Assembly: GCF_905171775.1 (NCBI RefSeq)
Contig: NC_053494.1
Coordinates: forward strand, 128,762,824 to 128,826,823
Direction: 5' to 3'
Source: Rana temporaria
Lineage: Eukaryota; Chordata; Amphibia; Anura; Ranidae
DNA length: 64,000 bases
Part shown: positions 43,868-55,769 of the stretch, in pieces
Numbering within the stretch: position 1 is the first letter of the stretch
Layout of the letters: every line of letters begins with the position of its first letter
The notes under the pieces: model-generated
Told to the model about the DNA's origin: nothing
Database searches by the model: none
The model's input: only the letters and a program-made list of their open reading frames with translations
Made by a program: the position numbers and the translations under genes

Positions 43868-46800
43868 ATGGCCACAATAAATGTAATTACCTATAATGTA
43901 AGGGGGATGAATTCCCCCCAAGCAAAAGGTAAAAAGTAAACCAAGAACTCCTTTTTTTTTTTTTTTTTTTGGCGTATATGGTCTGTCTCCAAGGGACGCA
44001 TATTGCTCATGCTTCAGGGTGTAGATTGATTTCACATACATTTCCCATGTGGTTCTATGGAGATTCAACATCTAGCCACTCAAGTTTTTACAGTAAAAGA
44101 GCAACTGGCAGACCCCGAGGGGAGATTTCTCTTTTGTAAAAGGGAGCCTGTTTAATATGGAATGTACATTAGTAAACCTATACTCCCCAAATAAGGAACT
44201 AGACTTATTTCTAAAGAAAGTTTTAAAAAAAACTTGAAGTATTTAAAGAAGGTAAACTCATAATCGCAGGTGATCTAAACCTGAGCATAGATCTGCAGGT
44301 AGATACAACAGGGGGGCCCTCTCACTATACAGTTTAAAGACAGAAGGCCATAATTTTTTTTATTGGAACGTCAGCTGGTAGATACATGGAGGGTCAGGCA
44401 CCCAGGGAATAGAGATTACACTTTCTACTCCCCAGTCCACGGGTCATTTTCAAGGATCAAGTTATATCATCACAAGACATCAATTATTACCATCTCTTAA
44501 AAGTGCAGAGATTAAAGCAATTACCTTATCTGACCATGCCTCAGTGGTGATTAAGTTAGAAGTATTAAATACTGGGACAGGAAGGAACTGGAGACTAAAC
44601 AACTCCCTTATTCAGGACCTGGAGATAATTGGGAAGATCGCAGAAACTTGAAGATTTCTTTGCGGTAAATGATACACCAGAGGTTTCCCGCTCAGCCCTG
44701 TGGGAAGCGCATAAGGCCATTATAAGGGGGATATTGATAGGGGCAGGCACAGGGAAAAAGGGGGGAGAAAATGCGTACGTTTATATAGAGAGATACAGGA
44801 CTTGGAACAAATTACAAGACCCCAAGGTTTCCCCAAGGGACAGGACTTGGTAGTAAAAAGGGCGCAACTAATGGACCTTTTAGAACAGGAGAAAGTGTGC
44901 GTTCCACGTGGTAAACAAGGAGAGATATCAATGGGGAAATAAATCTGGGAAGTGGTTGGCTAGAGCAATAAGGGAAAAAAAATCCGTTCCTTTATCCCTA
45001 AAATAAAGAACAACCAGGGAGAGATGGTTCATTTGTCCCCTGAAATAGCGGAGGTCTTCCATGAATACTATAGTTCACTATACAACGTGAATCAGAGAGA
45101 GAAATGTAGGGAGGGGAAAATTTATGAGTACCTGAGAGGCCTTGACCTCCCCATGTTGCCTAAGGAGGAACTCAAGCAAATGGAAGCCCCAACCACCCCA
45201 GAAGAAGTACGAGTAATAAATAGCATGGCCCTGGTAAAGAGCCCGGGCCCTGATGGGTACTCTATCTAATATTACAAAAGATTTCAAAAGTTCCTGACCC
45301 CTAAATTATGCGAATATCTCAACGCCCTGGCTGAAGGGCAGATCCTGCGGGAGGATTCACTATTGGCTTATATAACCCTCATTTTAAAAGAACAGAAGGA
45401 ACCAACAGTTTCAGCAAGTTATCGCCCAATATTCCTGTTAAATACAGATATAACATTTTTCGCTAAAGTATTAGCGGAAAGATTAATGCCCTTGCTACCA
45501 AGTTGGGTAAACAACGATCAAGTAGGGTTTGTATCAGGGAGAAAGGGAACAGATAACAGCCTGAATTCCATTGTGTTTGGGTCATGAAGTAGAGGGGGGA
45601 AGACCCCAGTCGCATGCCTGTCGATTGATGCCAAAAAGGCCTTCGACAGGGTGGACTGGGGCTTCATGTTTGGAACTTTAAGACATCTGGGGATTGGGGC
45701 AAATATGATGAAATGGATATCGGCCTTTTATCATCACCCAACGGCTAAAATTAGAATAAACGAGGACTTATACCCTTCTTTGGATCTATTCAATTGGACA
45801 AGGCAGGGGTGCACCCTGTTGCCAATGTTTGTAATAGCATTGGAACCCCTGTTGGCAGCCATCCGTAAAAACCCAGATATTGGAGGGGTAAAAGTAGGGT
45901 AAAGGGAGTTCAAGGTAGCTGCATACACGACGACCTGCTTTTTTATATGACTAGCCCTAGAATAACAATCCCAGTTATATTAAAGGAGCTAACCAGACAC
46001 GGAAAACTGACTAATTTTTAAATAATATGTCTAAATCGGAGATTCTGAATATTACTGTCCCAAGGGAGGAACAGGCGGCAATCCAACCTAAATTTCCCTT
46101 TGTATGGTGTAAGGAGGGACTGGGGTATCTGGGAATAAAATTTACCGCATCCATAGGGGCTATGTTCAAGGCTAATTATATGCCAGCGCTCAATATGATT
46201 AAAGAACACTTGGGGAACCTGAGACATAAGCCCCTTTCATGGATAGGAAGAATTAATACTGTAAAAATGAATATTCTACCAAGGTTGACTTATATTTTCC
46301 AAATTTTCCCAATAACCGTACCCCAGGACTATTTTAAGAAACTAAGATCAATCATATTAAAATATATCTGGGCACATAAACGGCCAAGAATTGCATATGC
46401 AATACTGGCGAAAGGTAAAAGAACGGGGGGACTGGCAGCCCCAGATTTCGAGAAATGCTATCAGGTGATTTGTATTTCTCGGATGGCAGAATGGATTCAT
46501 AATAAAGAGGGAGAAGCTGGGTAAATATGGGGATTTCACAAAGCAAGGTAGATTTAGGGAAGATGGATACCGCGGCGGCACAGAGAATTAGCTAATAGTA
46601 CAAATTCACTAACTAGAAACGCCTTGAAAATTTGGGATGGTCAAGGAAGAATTCCCTATTGGAACCATAATTCACCACTATTATCGATATTGTTCACACA
46701 CTATTTTAAGCCGGGGAAAGAGCTACACATATATTTCACTAGATGAGCAAAAAAAAAAAAAAAATACTATTACATGATGTAATGAAAGGAAAGGATTTGC

Positions 46801-47588
46801 ACGTATGAGGATATCACACAAAAATGCTGACATATGCCACTAGATAAATGGAGGTACACAGCACTGTACACAATCACGGCCACAACCGTTACGGGGAAAA
46901 TGACACATGAGGATAATGGAGAGATTTTTTTGCTCTTCCCTTTGTTTAAATCAAAGTATATCCAAAATTTATATAGGATACTAATCAAAATTACCTCCAT
47001 ATTTAGGAAAATGGGAAGAGGAGATAGGCCCGCTTAGGGATGAGGAACATAGAAGGAACATTCTGAGAATGGCGTGATATTCCTCAGGAGTAACAAAGAC
47101 AGTTGAAATGTGTTACAAACTCCTGGCGAGATGGTATGTAATATCCCCCCCCCCCCCAGAGGGCGCATAGGATCGGGGCAGAGGGACCCCCAACGTGCTG
47201 GAGGGTATATGATGCCTCGTGAACCTTTGCTCACCTCTGGTGGAAATGCATAAAGATCCAACCCTATTGGGAGGGAATCTTGGCAGCAACCTACCAAATC
47301 ACAGCAGAACAGATTCAGAAGAATCCATGGGATTGTTTATTTCACGATACAAGGAAAACGGCCCTTCAATATAAGTATACCCTAGTCCCATTCCTTTTAA
47401 ATGCGGCCAAAAGCCTGATCCCGAGTCTCTGGAGGTCCCAGGAAGTTCAGAGTATGAAGGATTGGGTCGCAAGAGTTGAAATAAGAGTCATAGAAAAAAC
47501 CATCCATATAGAAGACTCACTTGATAGATTCTGGAATTTATGGGGGAAATGGCAGGCGTTCAGGGAGTCGGGAACCTGGAGGACTTAA
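43868..47588 (+). pseudogene. L1-like ORF2: endonuclease, RT, C-terminal region (broken)
   Basis: It starts MATINVITYNVRGMN. Endonuclease boxes: KLIIAGDLNLSID (GDxN) near 44260 and LSDHASVV near 44530. RT boxes: MALVKSPGPDGYSI near 45230, ASYRPIFLLNTDI near 45415, LSIDAKKAFDRVDWGF (first Asp) near 45625, RQGCTLLP near 45800. The YADD box near 45920-45940 is hit by a frameshift (AY followed by DDLLFYMTS in another phase). C-terminal blocks include GYLGIKF, LSWIGRINTVKM and KYIWAHKRPRI. Several stops show it is inactive. A stretch near 43960-44070 is inverted. Confidence 0.9.
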
Positions 47589-48049
47589 AGGGTCACTAAA
47601 GGAAACAATTTTTTTTGGCTGAAATGACTGTTTACAGGGTATAGAGACACAAGTTAACTGATTCATTTTAAAAATTATTAAAATAGATTAAATTCAAGCA
47701 TATAATGTGCCTGTAGTTTCACTTTCGTTTTTAAACTGGTTTCATGCTGATGTGAAGTAAAGAGACACACAGAACAAAAACAAACAAATCCAGGGCAGTG
47801 TTTTGTTTTTAAAATGAATCTGATTGGTTCTGTTAAGTTTTAGACACACAGTAATGACAGCTTAGACCACCGTGAAAAGCTTCCGGTATGATGGTTATAA
47901 GGAGCCAGACAAGCAGGAAGTGTGGAGATCAGAGCAGTTTTACAGCAACATCAAAGCAAAAACGAGCAATGAGGACATGAAACCAGGACTGCAGTAAGGT
48001 AAAGGAAGCTATTTAGCTAAAAAAAATATTTCCTTTAGTGACCCTTTAA
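47585..48049. mobile_element. MITE in the 3' region of the L1 element
   Basis: Ends TTAAAGGGTCACTAAAGG and CCTTTAGTGACCCTTTAA are perfect inverted repeats. The TAA stop of the L1 C-terminal frame falls exactly in the left end of the MITE. Interior matches the MITE at 33999-35358 in inverted orientation. Confidence 0.9.
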
Positions 48050-48510
48050 TGAATATGTAGGGAATTGAGGAAGGAGGGAGGGGGGGGAGGAATTGGAAGG
48101 GGGAGTTTTTGTTTTTTTGTGGGTGGGATTCTAGGGATGGGGAGAATAAGTGTATATAGCATAGATGAAGGAATAGGATGTTTTTAATATATGATGTTTT
48201 TTTATTTATGTCTATATAACAATAAAATAAAAAGGTGAATATTAAAAAATAAAATAAAAAATAATTGATTGGAGGGAAGAAACACCCTCCTTCGCACAGC
48301 TCAAAGGAACATAGGTGAGGCTGCCAATCAGCTGGAGGTCCCTTTTCCTGTCACACCATTTCTCTTGTTGTCATGAAAACTTTTCAGAAGTGATTCATGC
48401 TGATGGCAGAGGAATGAAGAAGCAGACAGAAATGACACAGTGCGCTTAGTTGAGACAAGTACACACTATGCTTGCTCATATTTCATATCCGATGTTTAAA
48501 ACCACTTTAA

Positions 48511-49040
48511 GCACAAGAAAGGACAGGTGTCAGTCTTTTCCATTCTCTTTGAAATGGCTTGACTCTCTCTTGTAAATACTTTTCTTCTAGGTGCATCTCA
48601 CATCGGCACCCTGTGCTTCCTTGAGATCAAAACTTGGTTCTCTTTGCCCTACATAAACTATCCTTTTGAACCCATCAGGCATATTCCCTTACAAGAGCCC
48701 TCCTGCAAAGTAGCCTTTTTGACTGCTGTGACATCGGTTAGCTGTATCTGAGTTGGCAACACTGTTCCTCATACTTCACACAGACAAGGTTGTCCTATGC
48801 CCAAGATCATCCTTTCTTAATGTGCTATCAGTCTTGCATCTCAATGAGAACTTGGTCCTACCACATTATGCCCTGCTGCAAAGTATTCTAAGGAAATCTG
48901 TCTGTATTGCCTGGATGTAGCCAAAGCCATTAGTCTACCTCGAAGCAACAGCTTCGATCAAACGCAAATTACCCATTTGTCCAGTTCTTAGGACCTTGCA
49001 AGGGAAACTCTGCTTTAAAATTGTGGACTTTGAACGGATG
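48511..49040 (+). pseudogene. Decayed DIRS recombinase fragment
   Basis: Translation pieces GQVSVFSILFE, LVNTFLLGASHI, YPFEPIRHIPLQE, CKVAFLTAVTSV and LNENLVLP (different phases) align in order with GQISALSVWFQ, LVKTFLQGVLRI, QPFEPLADIPLV, KLVFLVAIVSA and LNQDLVLP of the intact recombinase. The catalytic Arg position is lost (SVS in place of SARR). It directly abuts the MITE at 48510. Confidence 0.75.
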
Positions 49041-49720
49041 TAGCAAAGACTGCAGATAAACAGATACGGTTTCTGTAGGAGAATTTGTTTCATCTCTGTA
49101 TCTATCATCTGAGGCCAGTCACTCCACTGGGTATTAGTGTTTACAGCCACTTTAACTAAAACAGTTTCCAGAGAGCTTCCAAAATGCACTTATTCTACAT
49201 CATATTAGTTTACAACATTATAATTCTGAACACATGCAGTAAATTGCTTGTAGCAAATACTGTTTATGACAGCAGAAGAGAACAAGTCAAGCTTTCCGAA
49301 TCTGAAAAGCGGCACTAAATTATATACATCTATAATTACTAAGTATTTTTTTTTTTTTTTTTAAATGGTTACTCCTTTCTGGATGAAAAGCATATCTCAT
49401 GCTCTGAAGATAATTGGTCACAAGCCTCCAGTATCGCAAAACATGTTTGAGCATTACATTTAATTTCCATTATGTCTCAAACGGTTAGTTATTTTAGAAA
49501 TGCTTTTTGTTAATTTTGTTATAAAGTGAACCTGTAATAAGAAAAATATGAACTCTGCAGTTGCTGGCTTTTTTTATTTATAGTCTACACTCCTTGCCTC
49601 ATACCACCCCTAGCTTCTTTACCTGAAACAAGTACACAGTATTGGAAATAAAGCTGGTTCAGTTGGTGCCTCACTAGATATTCAAGCCACAAAATAAAAA
49701 CATTTCTGGAAGGTAGGGTT
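49041..49720. other. Intron sequence, nothing assigned
   Basis: No gene or bounded repeat; a T tract lies at 49346-49362. Confidence 0.35.
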
Positions 49721-49838
49721 AGAGTGAGTGAGTGAGTGAGTGAGTGAGTGAGTGAGAGTGTGTGTGTGTGTGTTTTTTTAATTTTTTTATTAATTTCTTG
49801 CTTTTTTGTGTGTGTGTGTGTGTGTGTGTGTATTAATT

Positions 49839-49921
<83 letters not shown>
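49721..49921. repeat. Compound microsatellite (GAGT)n, (TG)n, (TA)n
   Basis: About nine GAGT units (49723-49756), TG runs (49757-49772 and 49807-49832) and about 39 TA units (49842-49921). The 103-residue frame crossing it is an artefact. Confidence 0.97.
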
Positions 49922-49928
<7 letters not shown>

Positions 49929-49929
49929 T

Positions 49930-50290
49930 AATTAATACACATTTGGGTCAATATATATTTGGACACAGGCACAATTTTTTTGTTTCAGGTATTTATCAAA
50001 ACATTTTCAAGCTATTGTTATATAATGGATATGGGCTGAAAGTGCAGTCTCGGGTTTAATTTGAGCATACGTACATCCAAATAAGAGGAAGGGTTTAGCA
50101 ATTACAGCTCTTAAAACTAGCCATCCCCTTTTTCAAGGGACCAAAGGTAATTGGACAGTTGACAAGCTGTTTTATGGCCAGGTGTGGGATACTACTTTAT
50201 TTCTTCATCAATTAACCAGGTAAAAGTACAGTCAGTCACACACCTGTATAGGCTTTCAGTTTGAAATCTGGTGTGAGTGTGATGAACTGT
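49930..50290. mobile_element. Truncated Tc1-like end
   Basis: GGGTCAATATATATTTGGAC followed by ACAGGCACAATTTTTT resembles a Tc1-like terminal repeat. No transposase domain and no matching right end are present, so it is a fragment. The family call is from recall of similar ends and is tentative. Confidence 0.4.
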
Positions 50291-50633
50291 TGGCGCACTC
50301 ATCAGCACGCCCGCAGTCAATGAAACTACGAGTTCCTTCATCTGTTGAAGATGGGACTTGTAGTTTATTCATCAACAGATCCCTGTAAATTAATAACACA
50401 ACTCTGGGGGTGGAGCCCTGCACATCCGTGCCAATTTTAAAATGTGACCGCGGTTGTAGAGGAGAGACTCTTGCCTGCTGTCACAGGAAAAGTGGAGGGG
50501 GTAGGGTGGAAGGGTGCTGAATATGTTACGTTACACTTTAAATATGGCCATAACATTTTTTTGGCTTTGAGGATTTCTCTTGTTTTGGACATTGCATAAG
50601 TAACTTTTTTTTTTTTTTTATATTTATTTTTAG
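50291..50633 (+). other. Intron with small repeat fragment; ends in 3' splice site
   Basis: ACTACGAGTTCCTTCATCTG and AGATGGGACTTGTAGT around 50327-50363 form an imperfect inverted repeat resembling the 13587-13739 MITE. The acceptor TTTTTAG ends at 50633. Confidence 0.5.
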
Positions 50634-50810
50634 AATTCTCAGATGCTAATGCAAAGTTTTATTGCCGTATTTATTATGCTGGAGAATTTCACAGAATGCG
50701 CAAAGTAATCTTGGGAAGCAGCGAGGAAGATTTCATTCGCTCCCTTGCACATTGTGTTCCATGGCAAGCTAGAGGTGGCAAGTCAGGAGCAGCTTTCTAT
50801 GCAACAGAAG
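50634..50810 (+). CDS. PIKFYVE: PIKFYVE exon (kinase N-lobe, glycine-rich loop)
   Basis: Encodes FSDANAKFYCRIYYAGEFHR up to PWQARGGKSGAAFYATE, nearly identical to mammalian PIKfyve. The segment ARGGKSGAAFYAT is the glycine-rich nucleotide-binding loop of the PI3P 5-kinase fold. The exon starts in phase 1 after TTTTTAG and ends in phase 1 at G50810 with donor GTAAGA. A hAT element inserted only 51 bases past the donor. Confidence 0.98.
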
Positions 50811-50861
50811 GTAAGAATTTAATATGTAGTATTTTATGTACTTTTTAGGCTTCATTTAGAT

Positions 50862-51604
50862 CAGACATGTCCAAAGTCCGGCCCGGGGGCCAACTGCGGC
50901 CCCCGTTCCAGTTTAATGTGGCCCCCCTGGTAATTTGGATATATACTGTATTTATCGGCGCTGCCTCGGAGGGGAGAGGGAACAAGTGCTGTCAAATTAC
51001 ATACAGGAGAATCTCCTGTTTACTCAGTGACATCTGTAATAGGAAGTCCCATGCCCTGGGCTGCCATTGGACAACTCCTCTGTCTATCATAGGAGGCGGG
51101 AGAAATTGTATTAAAGAGGCTGTTGTGTAAACAGGAGATTCTCCTGTATGTAATCTGTTGGTGCTCATCTCGCCCCCCCTTCCCTTCGAGGCTGCAGATG
51201 GACATTGATCAGGCTGCATTCATAGCAATGGAGAGGCTGCATTCATGGCAATGGAGAGGCTGCATTCGGGCACTGATTAGGCTGCATTGATGGGCAATGA
51301 CCCTTATTTTGCTTCACAGTATTTTATTTACATTTTTTTCCCCTGAAACTTCCCTCCTAAATTGAAGGTGCGTGTTATACGCCGATAAATACGGTATATC
51401 CAAATAACACGCCCACGCTCATCTCTTCACCACACACAGCCACAAAGGCAAGAGGATTCTGGTTGGGCAGTGTGTTAGTTGCTCGCATGAACACACTTCG
51501 ACCAAATTTTAATGGTTCAAAGAATGTCAGGCAAAATGGTCGGCCCTTACGCATATTCACTTCATCAAATCTGGCCCTCTTTGAAAAAAGTTTGGACACC
51601 CCTG
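50862..51604. mobile_element. hAT-type element, TSD ATTTAGAT, carrying an inner element
   Basis: Ends CAGACATGTCCAAAG and TTTGGACACCCCTG; 8-bp repeats ATTTAGAT at 50854-50861 and 51605-51612. An inner element occupies 50944-51396. Inverted repeats of about 35 bases (ATTACATACAGGAGAATCTC near 50996, complement near 51134) are also inside. Confidence 0.92.
50944..51396. mobile_element. Nested MITE with TACTGTATTTATCGGCG ends
   Basis: Left TACTGTATTTATCGGCG and right CGCCGATAAATACGGTA are inverted; TATA flanks suggest a possible short duplication. It is related by ends to 32149-32560 and lies inside the hAT at 50862-51604. Confidence 0.75.
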
Positions 51605-51612
51605 ATTTAGAT

Positions 51613-53648
51613 GTATGGATCACTCCCCAGAGGAATTCAGAAGAATTATGACACTAGCCATCTAAGGTCCAATGTCAAAAAACTTTAGCTCATGTCCGAA
51701 TTCAATTTCTCCCCATATTAATCACTGGGAAAGGAAAAGCAGCATTATGCAGCTCAAGTCAGCTACAGGCCAAATACACTCATCAATGAAATTAATGATA
51801 TCAAATGTCTCAAGCTGATCTCAAATGCAAGCTGATTGCAGAACTGTCATCTGGTCCAGACTTCACAGCACCATGGTGGTTAGATTATAAAAAAAAAATT
51901 GGGTGGTTTCACAAACTTTCACACCCCCTACTATGATGTTGGATGACCATCTATCTGCTCTAGCACAATCCACTGTGATGGGGTCATTTGGCTATAAATG
52001 CTGGGGTATATTCCAGACACTTATTTGAACTGCTTGGCCACTTGGAAGAGTGGTAAAACATCTTTAATGTTTAAGAACAAGTTCAGTTTAATTTATCTAA
52101 CTACTACTATCTGTTTATAAAACAATTTTTGAAAATGTCCCCCCTGAGCCTCACATTTCTCTTGTATGGCTCTTTTTGTCAGTGCTGCAGTTTTGCAGTA
52201 TTTTGTATATCCAGCACCTCCCAGTAAGCCAGAACATGCTTCAATGCAGTTGAACTGCTTAATGTTGTCGTACCCATGGTGAAGGTCTGTACAAACAGTG
52301 TGACACCATTTCACTTTGTAATAGCTGAAGTGCTGCACTTATAATAGTTTTGGAGCCTAGTATGCAATTCTTAAAACATTTTTGTATGGAATCAACCTTT
52401 CAAGTTGTCAATACACCAAGGCCAGGCTCTCGGGTCGTTTTTCTGTATTTAGTGGCTGTCAGGTGGGGCTATTTATTATGGAAAATATGTATGTATATAC
52501 AGTGACCGTAAAGTATGTGAACACCTCGAAATTAACTTGTTTTCTGCAGGAATGTGCCATAAAATGTGATTTGATGCTCTTCTAAGTAACAACTGTAGAC
52601 AAACACAATGACCTTAAAGTGATTCTAAACCTTAAACATTTTTACCTTCATGCATTCCTTGGCCACCCCCCCCCCCCCCCCCCCCCAACTTCGTTTAGTC
52701 TGTCAATGGACACAGCAGTGGGGCTCAGAAGGGAGCCCGCTCAAGTGCTCTAATAGGAGGCTGCTACCTGTTTTGGGCACTAGCCAAGAGGCGCAGCCAG
52801 GAGCCCCAGCAGGGGGACCTGAGAAGAGATTTGATGCCACTCTATGCAATTGTTCCCATCTCTCCCTAAAAGGAAAAATTTAAGCTCACACTTAAATTGT
52901 ATTTTGTGACTAACGAATGTTGGGCTTGCTCAGTTTGGTAGACAGGGTTGTATTGATGTGTAGTAGGCAACAGGACTACATTTTTTTTTTTTTTTTTATA
53001 TTATGACTATATCCACCATTTTGAAGGAAGCCATTGGACGGATATCTGGACCTGAAAAGTTTGCTCATCCCAGGGAGCATTGTATATGCTACCTAACCCC
53101 AGGTTACATATGTCCGAGGACCTTGGGAATTTATAGAAGATTCTGATATTTAAAGGTGTAGGCGCTTCAGGAAATGCAGCCACGGCACTGGCGGATGTGG
53201 CGCAGTTGCTTGTACAGTGTTCTTTCGAAAAAGCCATTGGTGCTTCTAACAACTCAATCAAACATAGGAATTCCTTTCTGTCGTACATGACAGCTGATTG
53301 TAGTCCAGTGGCCTTTCTGGTAACATGTTAAATGAGCTGCTTAAAGGGAATGCTATCGTAAGGCACAGTAGGCAGGGCTGGTAGCCTCCTTACTAACAGA
53401 TGAATTGCAAGAAAACCTGCCATGATTTGTAGTTGCTGTAGATTATGACTAGGTCAAACAGGAAATATTAACACTGCTGGGTTTTACTTGGGCTATTCAT
53501 ACACAGCACTTAGCAGCTGGTCCTACCAAGTCGAGAAATATCCACAGTCACAGATGTTCAACCTCATCCTCTTGGCTTAATTGTTAGCCTCTTCGATAAA
53601 ATGCATGTCATTAGGTTAAGAGTAGTACCATCATCCAAAATGTAATTG
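51613..53648. other. Intron sequence with poly-C tract and repeat fragments
   Basis: A run of about 20 C lies at 52667-52686. GTAAAGTATGTGAACACCT at 52508 resembles a Tc1-like end fragment, and TTAAAGTGATTCTAAACC at 52613 a MITE end. A T tract is at 52981-52997. No gene recognised. Confidence 0.45.
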
Positions 53649-54732
53649 GATAGCGAAAGGTCTCGGGGAACCCTAAAACCCAAAAGACCCAAAAGAAAAG
53701 AGCGGGCAAAAAGGACTATTCCGGTACAAGGTAAATAGATAGACTCAGGAAGAGTAAGTATATCTAAAATTGGATACACTTATTAACATAGTATCAAGAA
53801 GATAATAAAAACATCAAACAACTAAAACAATAAAAATATGGCAACCAATCATTTCCCCGTGTGGAAATACCGGTGAATGTAGGAGTCACGATACAGGGGG
53901 TCTCTACTAGTTTTGCGACAATGCAGCACTTTGTTCTCTCCCCCCCTCCCCCCTTTTCTTTCACCATTTGCATTCACCATATTCACACCTCATTTTTCAC
54001 ATAATTATTTGGTGGTTGGTATATTTTTGGATCACGTATTCACATTTGCACTCCCCCACTCGCACTCACCTTCACTATAGCCCATTCTTATATCCATTTT
54101 AAAGCGGATGTGCCACTAAACAAATATATTAAAAGCCAGCAGCTACAAATACTGCAGCTGCTGACTTTTAATATTAGGACACTTACCTGTCCTGGAGTCC
54201 AGCGGTGATCGCAGCAGATGACGAGCCGATCGCTCGTCACCCTGCTGCTCCCCCCTCCATCCACGGTGAGGGAACCAGGAAGTGAAGCGCTCCGGCTTCA
54301 CTGCCCGGTTCCCTACGGCGCATGCGCGAGTCGCGCTGCGCCCGCCGATTGGCTCCCGCTGTGTGCTGGGAGCCGAGTGTTCCCAGCATACAACGGGGGA
54401 CGGACGGGAAGCGGAGAAAAAAACCCGTCCTTTGCCCGTATCGTAGGGCCGGAAGTGGGTGCAGATACCTGTCTGTAGACAGGTATCTGCACCCCCCTCC
54501 CCCCTGAAAGGTGTCAAATGTGACACCGGAGGGGGGGAGGGTGCCGATCAGCGGGACTCCACTTTAGAGTGGAGATCCGCTTTAATATCTAGTTGATAGG
54601 TCCATTTCCGCATCCACCCCCTTGGCCGCTGTGGGAGACATTCTCCTCGGTGGCTTACCTTGTACCGGAATAGTCTTTTGCCCGCTCTTTTCTTTTAGGG
54701 TCTTTTGGGGTTCCCTGAGACCTTTCGCTATC
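53649..54732. repeat. Pair of ~80-bp inverted repeats about 0.9 kb apart
   Basis: 53649-53734 (GATAGCGAAAGGTCTCGGGG and on, to TTCCGGTACAAGGTAA) is inverted at 54655-54732 with small differences. A MITE (54099-54585) lies between. The right arm is followed by gypsy gag-like sequence, so the left arm may be a displaced inverted piece of that element. Confidence 0.75.
54099..54585. mobile_element. GC-rich MITE with TTAAAGCGGAT ends
   Basis: Left TTAAAGCGGATGTGCCACTA and right AGAGTGGAGATCCGCTTTAA are inverted. Positions 54457-54494 form an almost perfect 18-bp stem with a 2-base loop (GTGCAGATACCTGTCT and complement). Confidence 0.8.
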
Positions 54733-54849
54733 TCCTCCTCTTGGCCTTGTAATGGCTGCAACCAGTGTCTCTTTCTGGCATGCAGGTAGTTGAGTAGGTA
54801 ATCATGGACCACTATTTTAGGTCCTTGCCAACTTCCCACCAAAATAGGT

Positions 54850-55350
54850 GAGACAATGGTAGCCAAAGTCAGCTGATCATCTGGTGGAGCTCATTGACAG
54901 GTACATTGCAGATGAGTACTTGATCATCTCTCCTGAAAGTCCACAAGCTTTTCACTCAAAGCCACAATCCCCTTCTGCAACCGAATTAGACTGTTCCAGG
55001 GCAAGTGGATAGTATGCATGGCAAAGAGACTGAAAAGATAACTTTTGGTATGAGGTCTGGAGATTGGAATTCCAAACCACGGAAAAGTGTCAGCAGATCT
55101 AACTTGGAAAAATGTTAAATGTTTCATTTGGCAGAAACTTGGGCATGTGGCAGCAAACTGTACTGTGCAGTGCTAGTGATGGGGGAAGCATTTGTGTCCA
55201 ATAATTGTGAATGACAAGCATGTTACTGCTTTGCTAGACTTGGGTAGCTGGGTTACTCCGGTAAAGCCCAAGGTGACTGTCCCTGTGGACTTCCAGGCTA
55301 GAAGCAGTACCGAAGTCTGTGTAAATAGTGATGCTCAAAAGTATTCTTGG
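54850..55350 (+). pseudogene. Gypsy-type gag zinc knuckle and protease remnant
   Basis: Gag: DHLVELIDRYIADEYLI near 54873, then KCFIWQKLGHVAANCTVQC near 55115-55170, a CCHC-like knuckle whose first cysteine spacing is altered. Protease: KHVTALLDLGSWVTPVKPK near 55215-55275, with the catalytic DSG-type triad now DLG. Frameshifts separate the pieces. Confidence 0.72.
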
Positions 55351-55769
55351 CAACCATGAGACTTCCATGGATTTTTCGAAACTCTGGGACCTAGACCAGA
55401 CCTAGTCATAGTATCTGAATTTGAATCCTTGGCATGCACAGAAAATTTGGATTTGAAGGATTCCACTTGCGAGCCCCTAATTTTTACTTTCTTCTTTTTT
55501 TTTTTTTTTTACTCTCTTCTTGCAGAACTAGAATTTATAAACAATGAAAATAGGCAGCCCTCTGCTAATGCTGAGGTTACTTTTTATAGTAGCTGTCTCC
55601 AAACTGTGGCCCTGCTTTTACGTGGCCTTTTGGGGCGCTTTTGCTCCCATTGAAATTAACAATGGGACATGATTCCTCCCACTGACACCAATGATGAGGC
55701 ATGATTCCTCTCACTGACAGGAATTATGGGGCACTATTCCTCCCATTGGCCATACAGAAAGGGTGGTGC

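Larger units (their letters stand above)
42500..48262 (+). mobile_element. L1-like LINE, nearly full length, TSD AATTGATTGGAGGG
   Basis: The direct repeats AATTGATTGGAGGG at 42486-42499 and 48263-48276 are the target duplication. The element has a 5' region (42500-43867), an ORF2 pseudogene (43868-47588), a 3' region interrupted by a MITE, and an A-rich tail with ATAAAATAAAAA repeats (48224-48262). The 5' region contains degenerate TGATAACTGCTGCT-like tandem motifs (43100-43620). No intact ORF1 frame was recognised. Confidence 0.9.
42269..48510. mobile_element. Palindromic MITE split by an L1-like insertion
   Basis: The left half (42269-42499) starts TTAAAGTGGTTGTAAAC; the right half (48263-48510) ends GTTTAAAACCACTTTAA, its complement. 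Between them sits the L1-like element with a 14-bp duplication of MITE sequence. Removing the L1 rebuilds one element of about 465 bp. Confidence 0.85.

Noticed and set aside
49748..50059. 103-residue frame rich in Val/Cys and Ile/Tyr
   Set aside because: Compound microsatellite.
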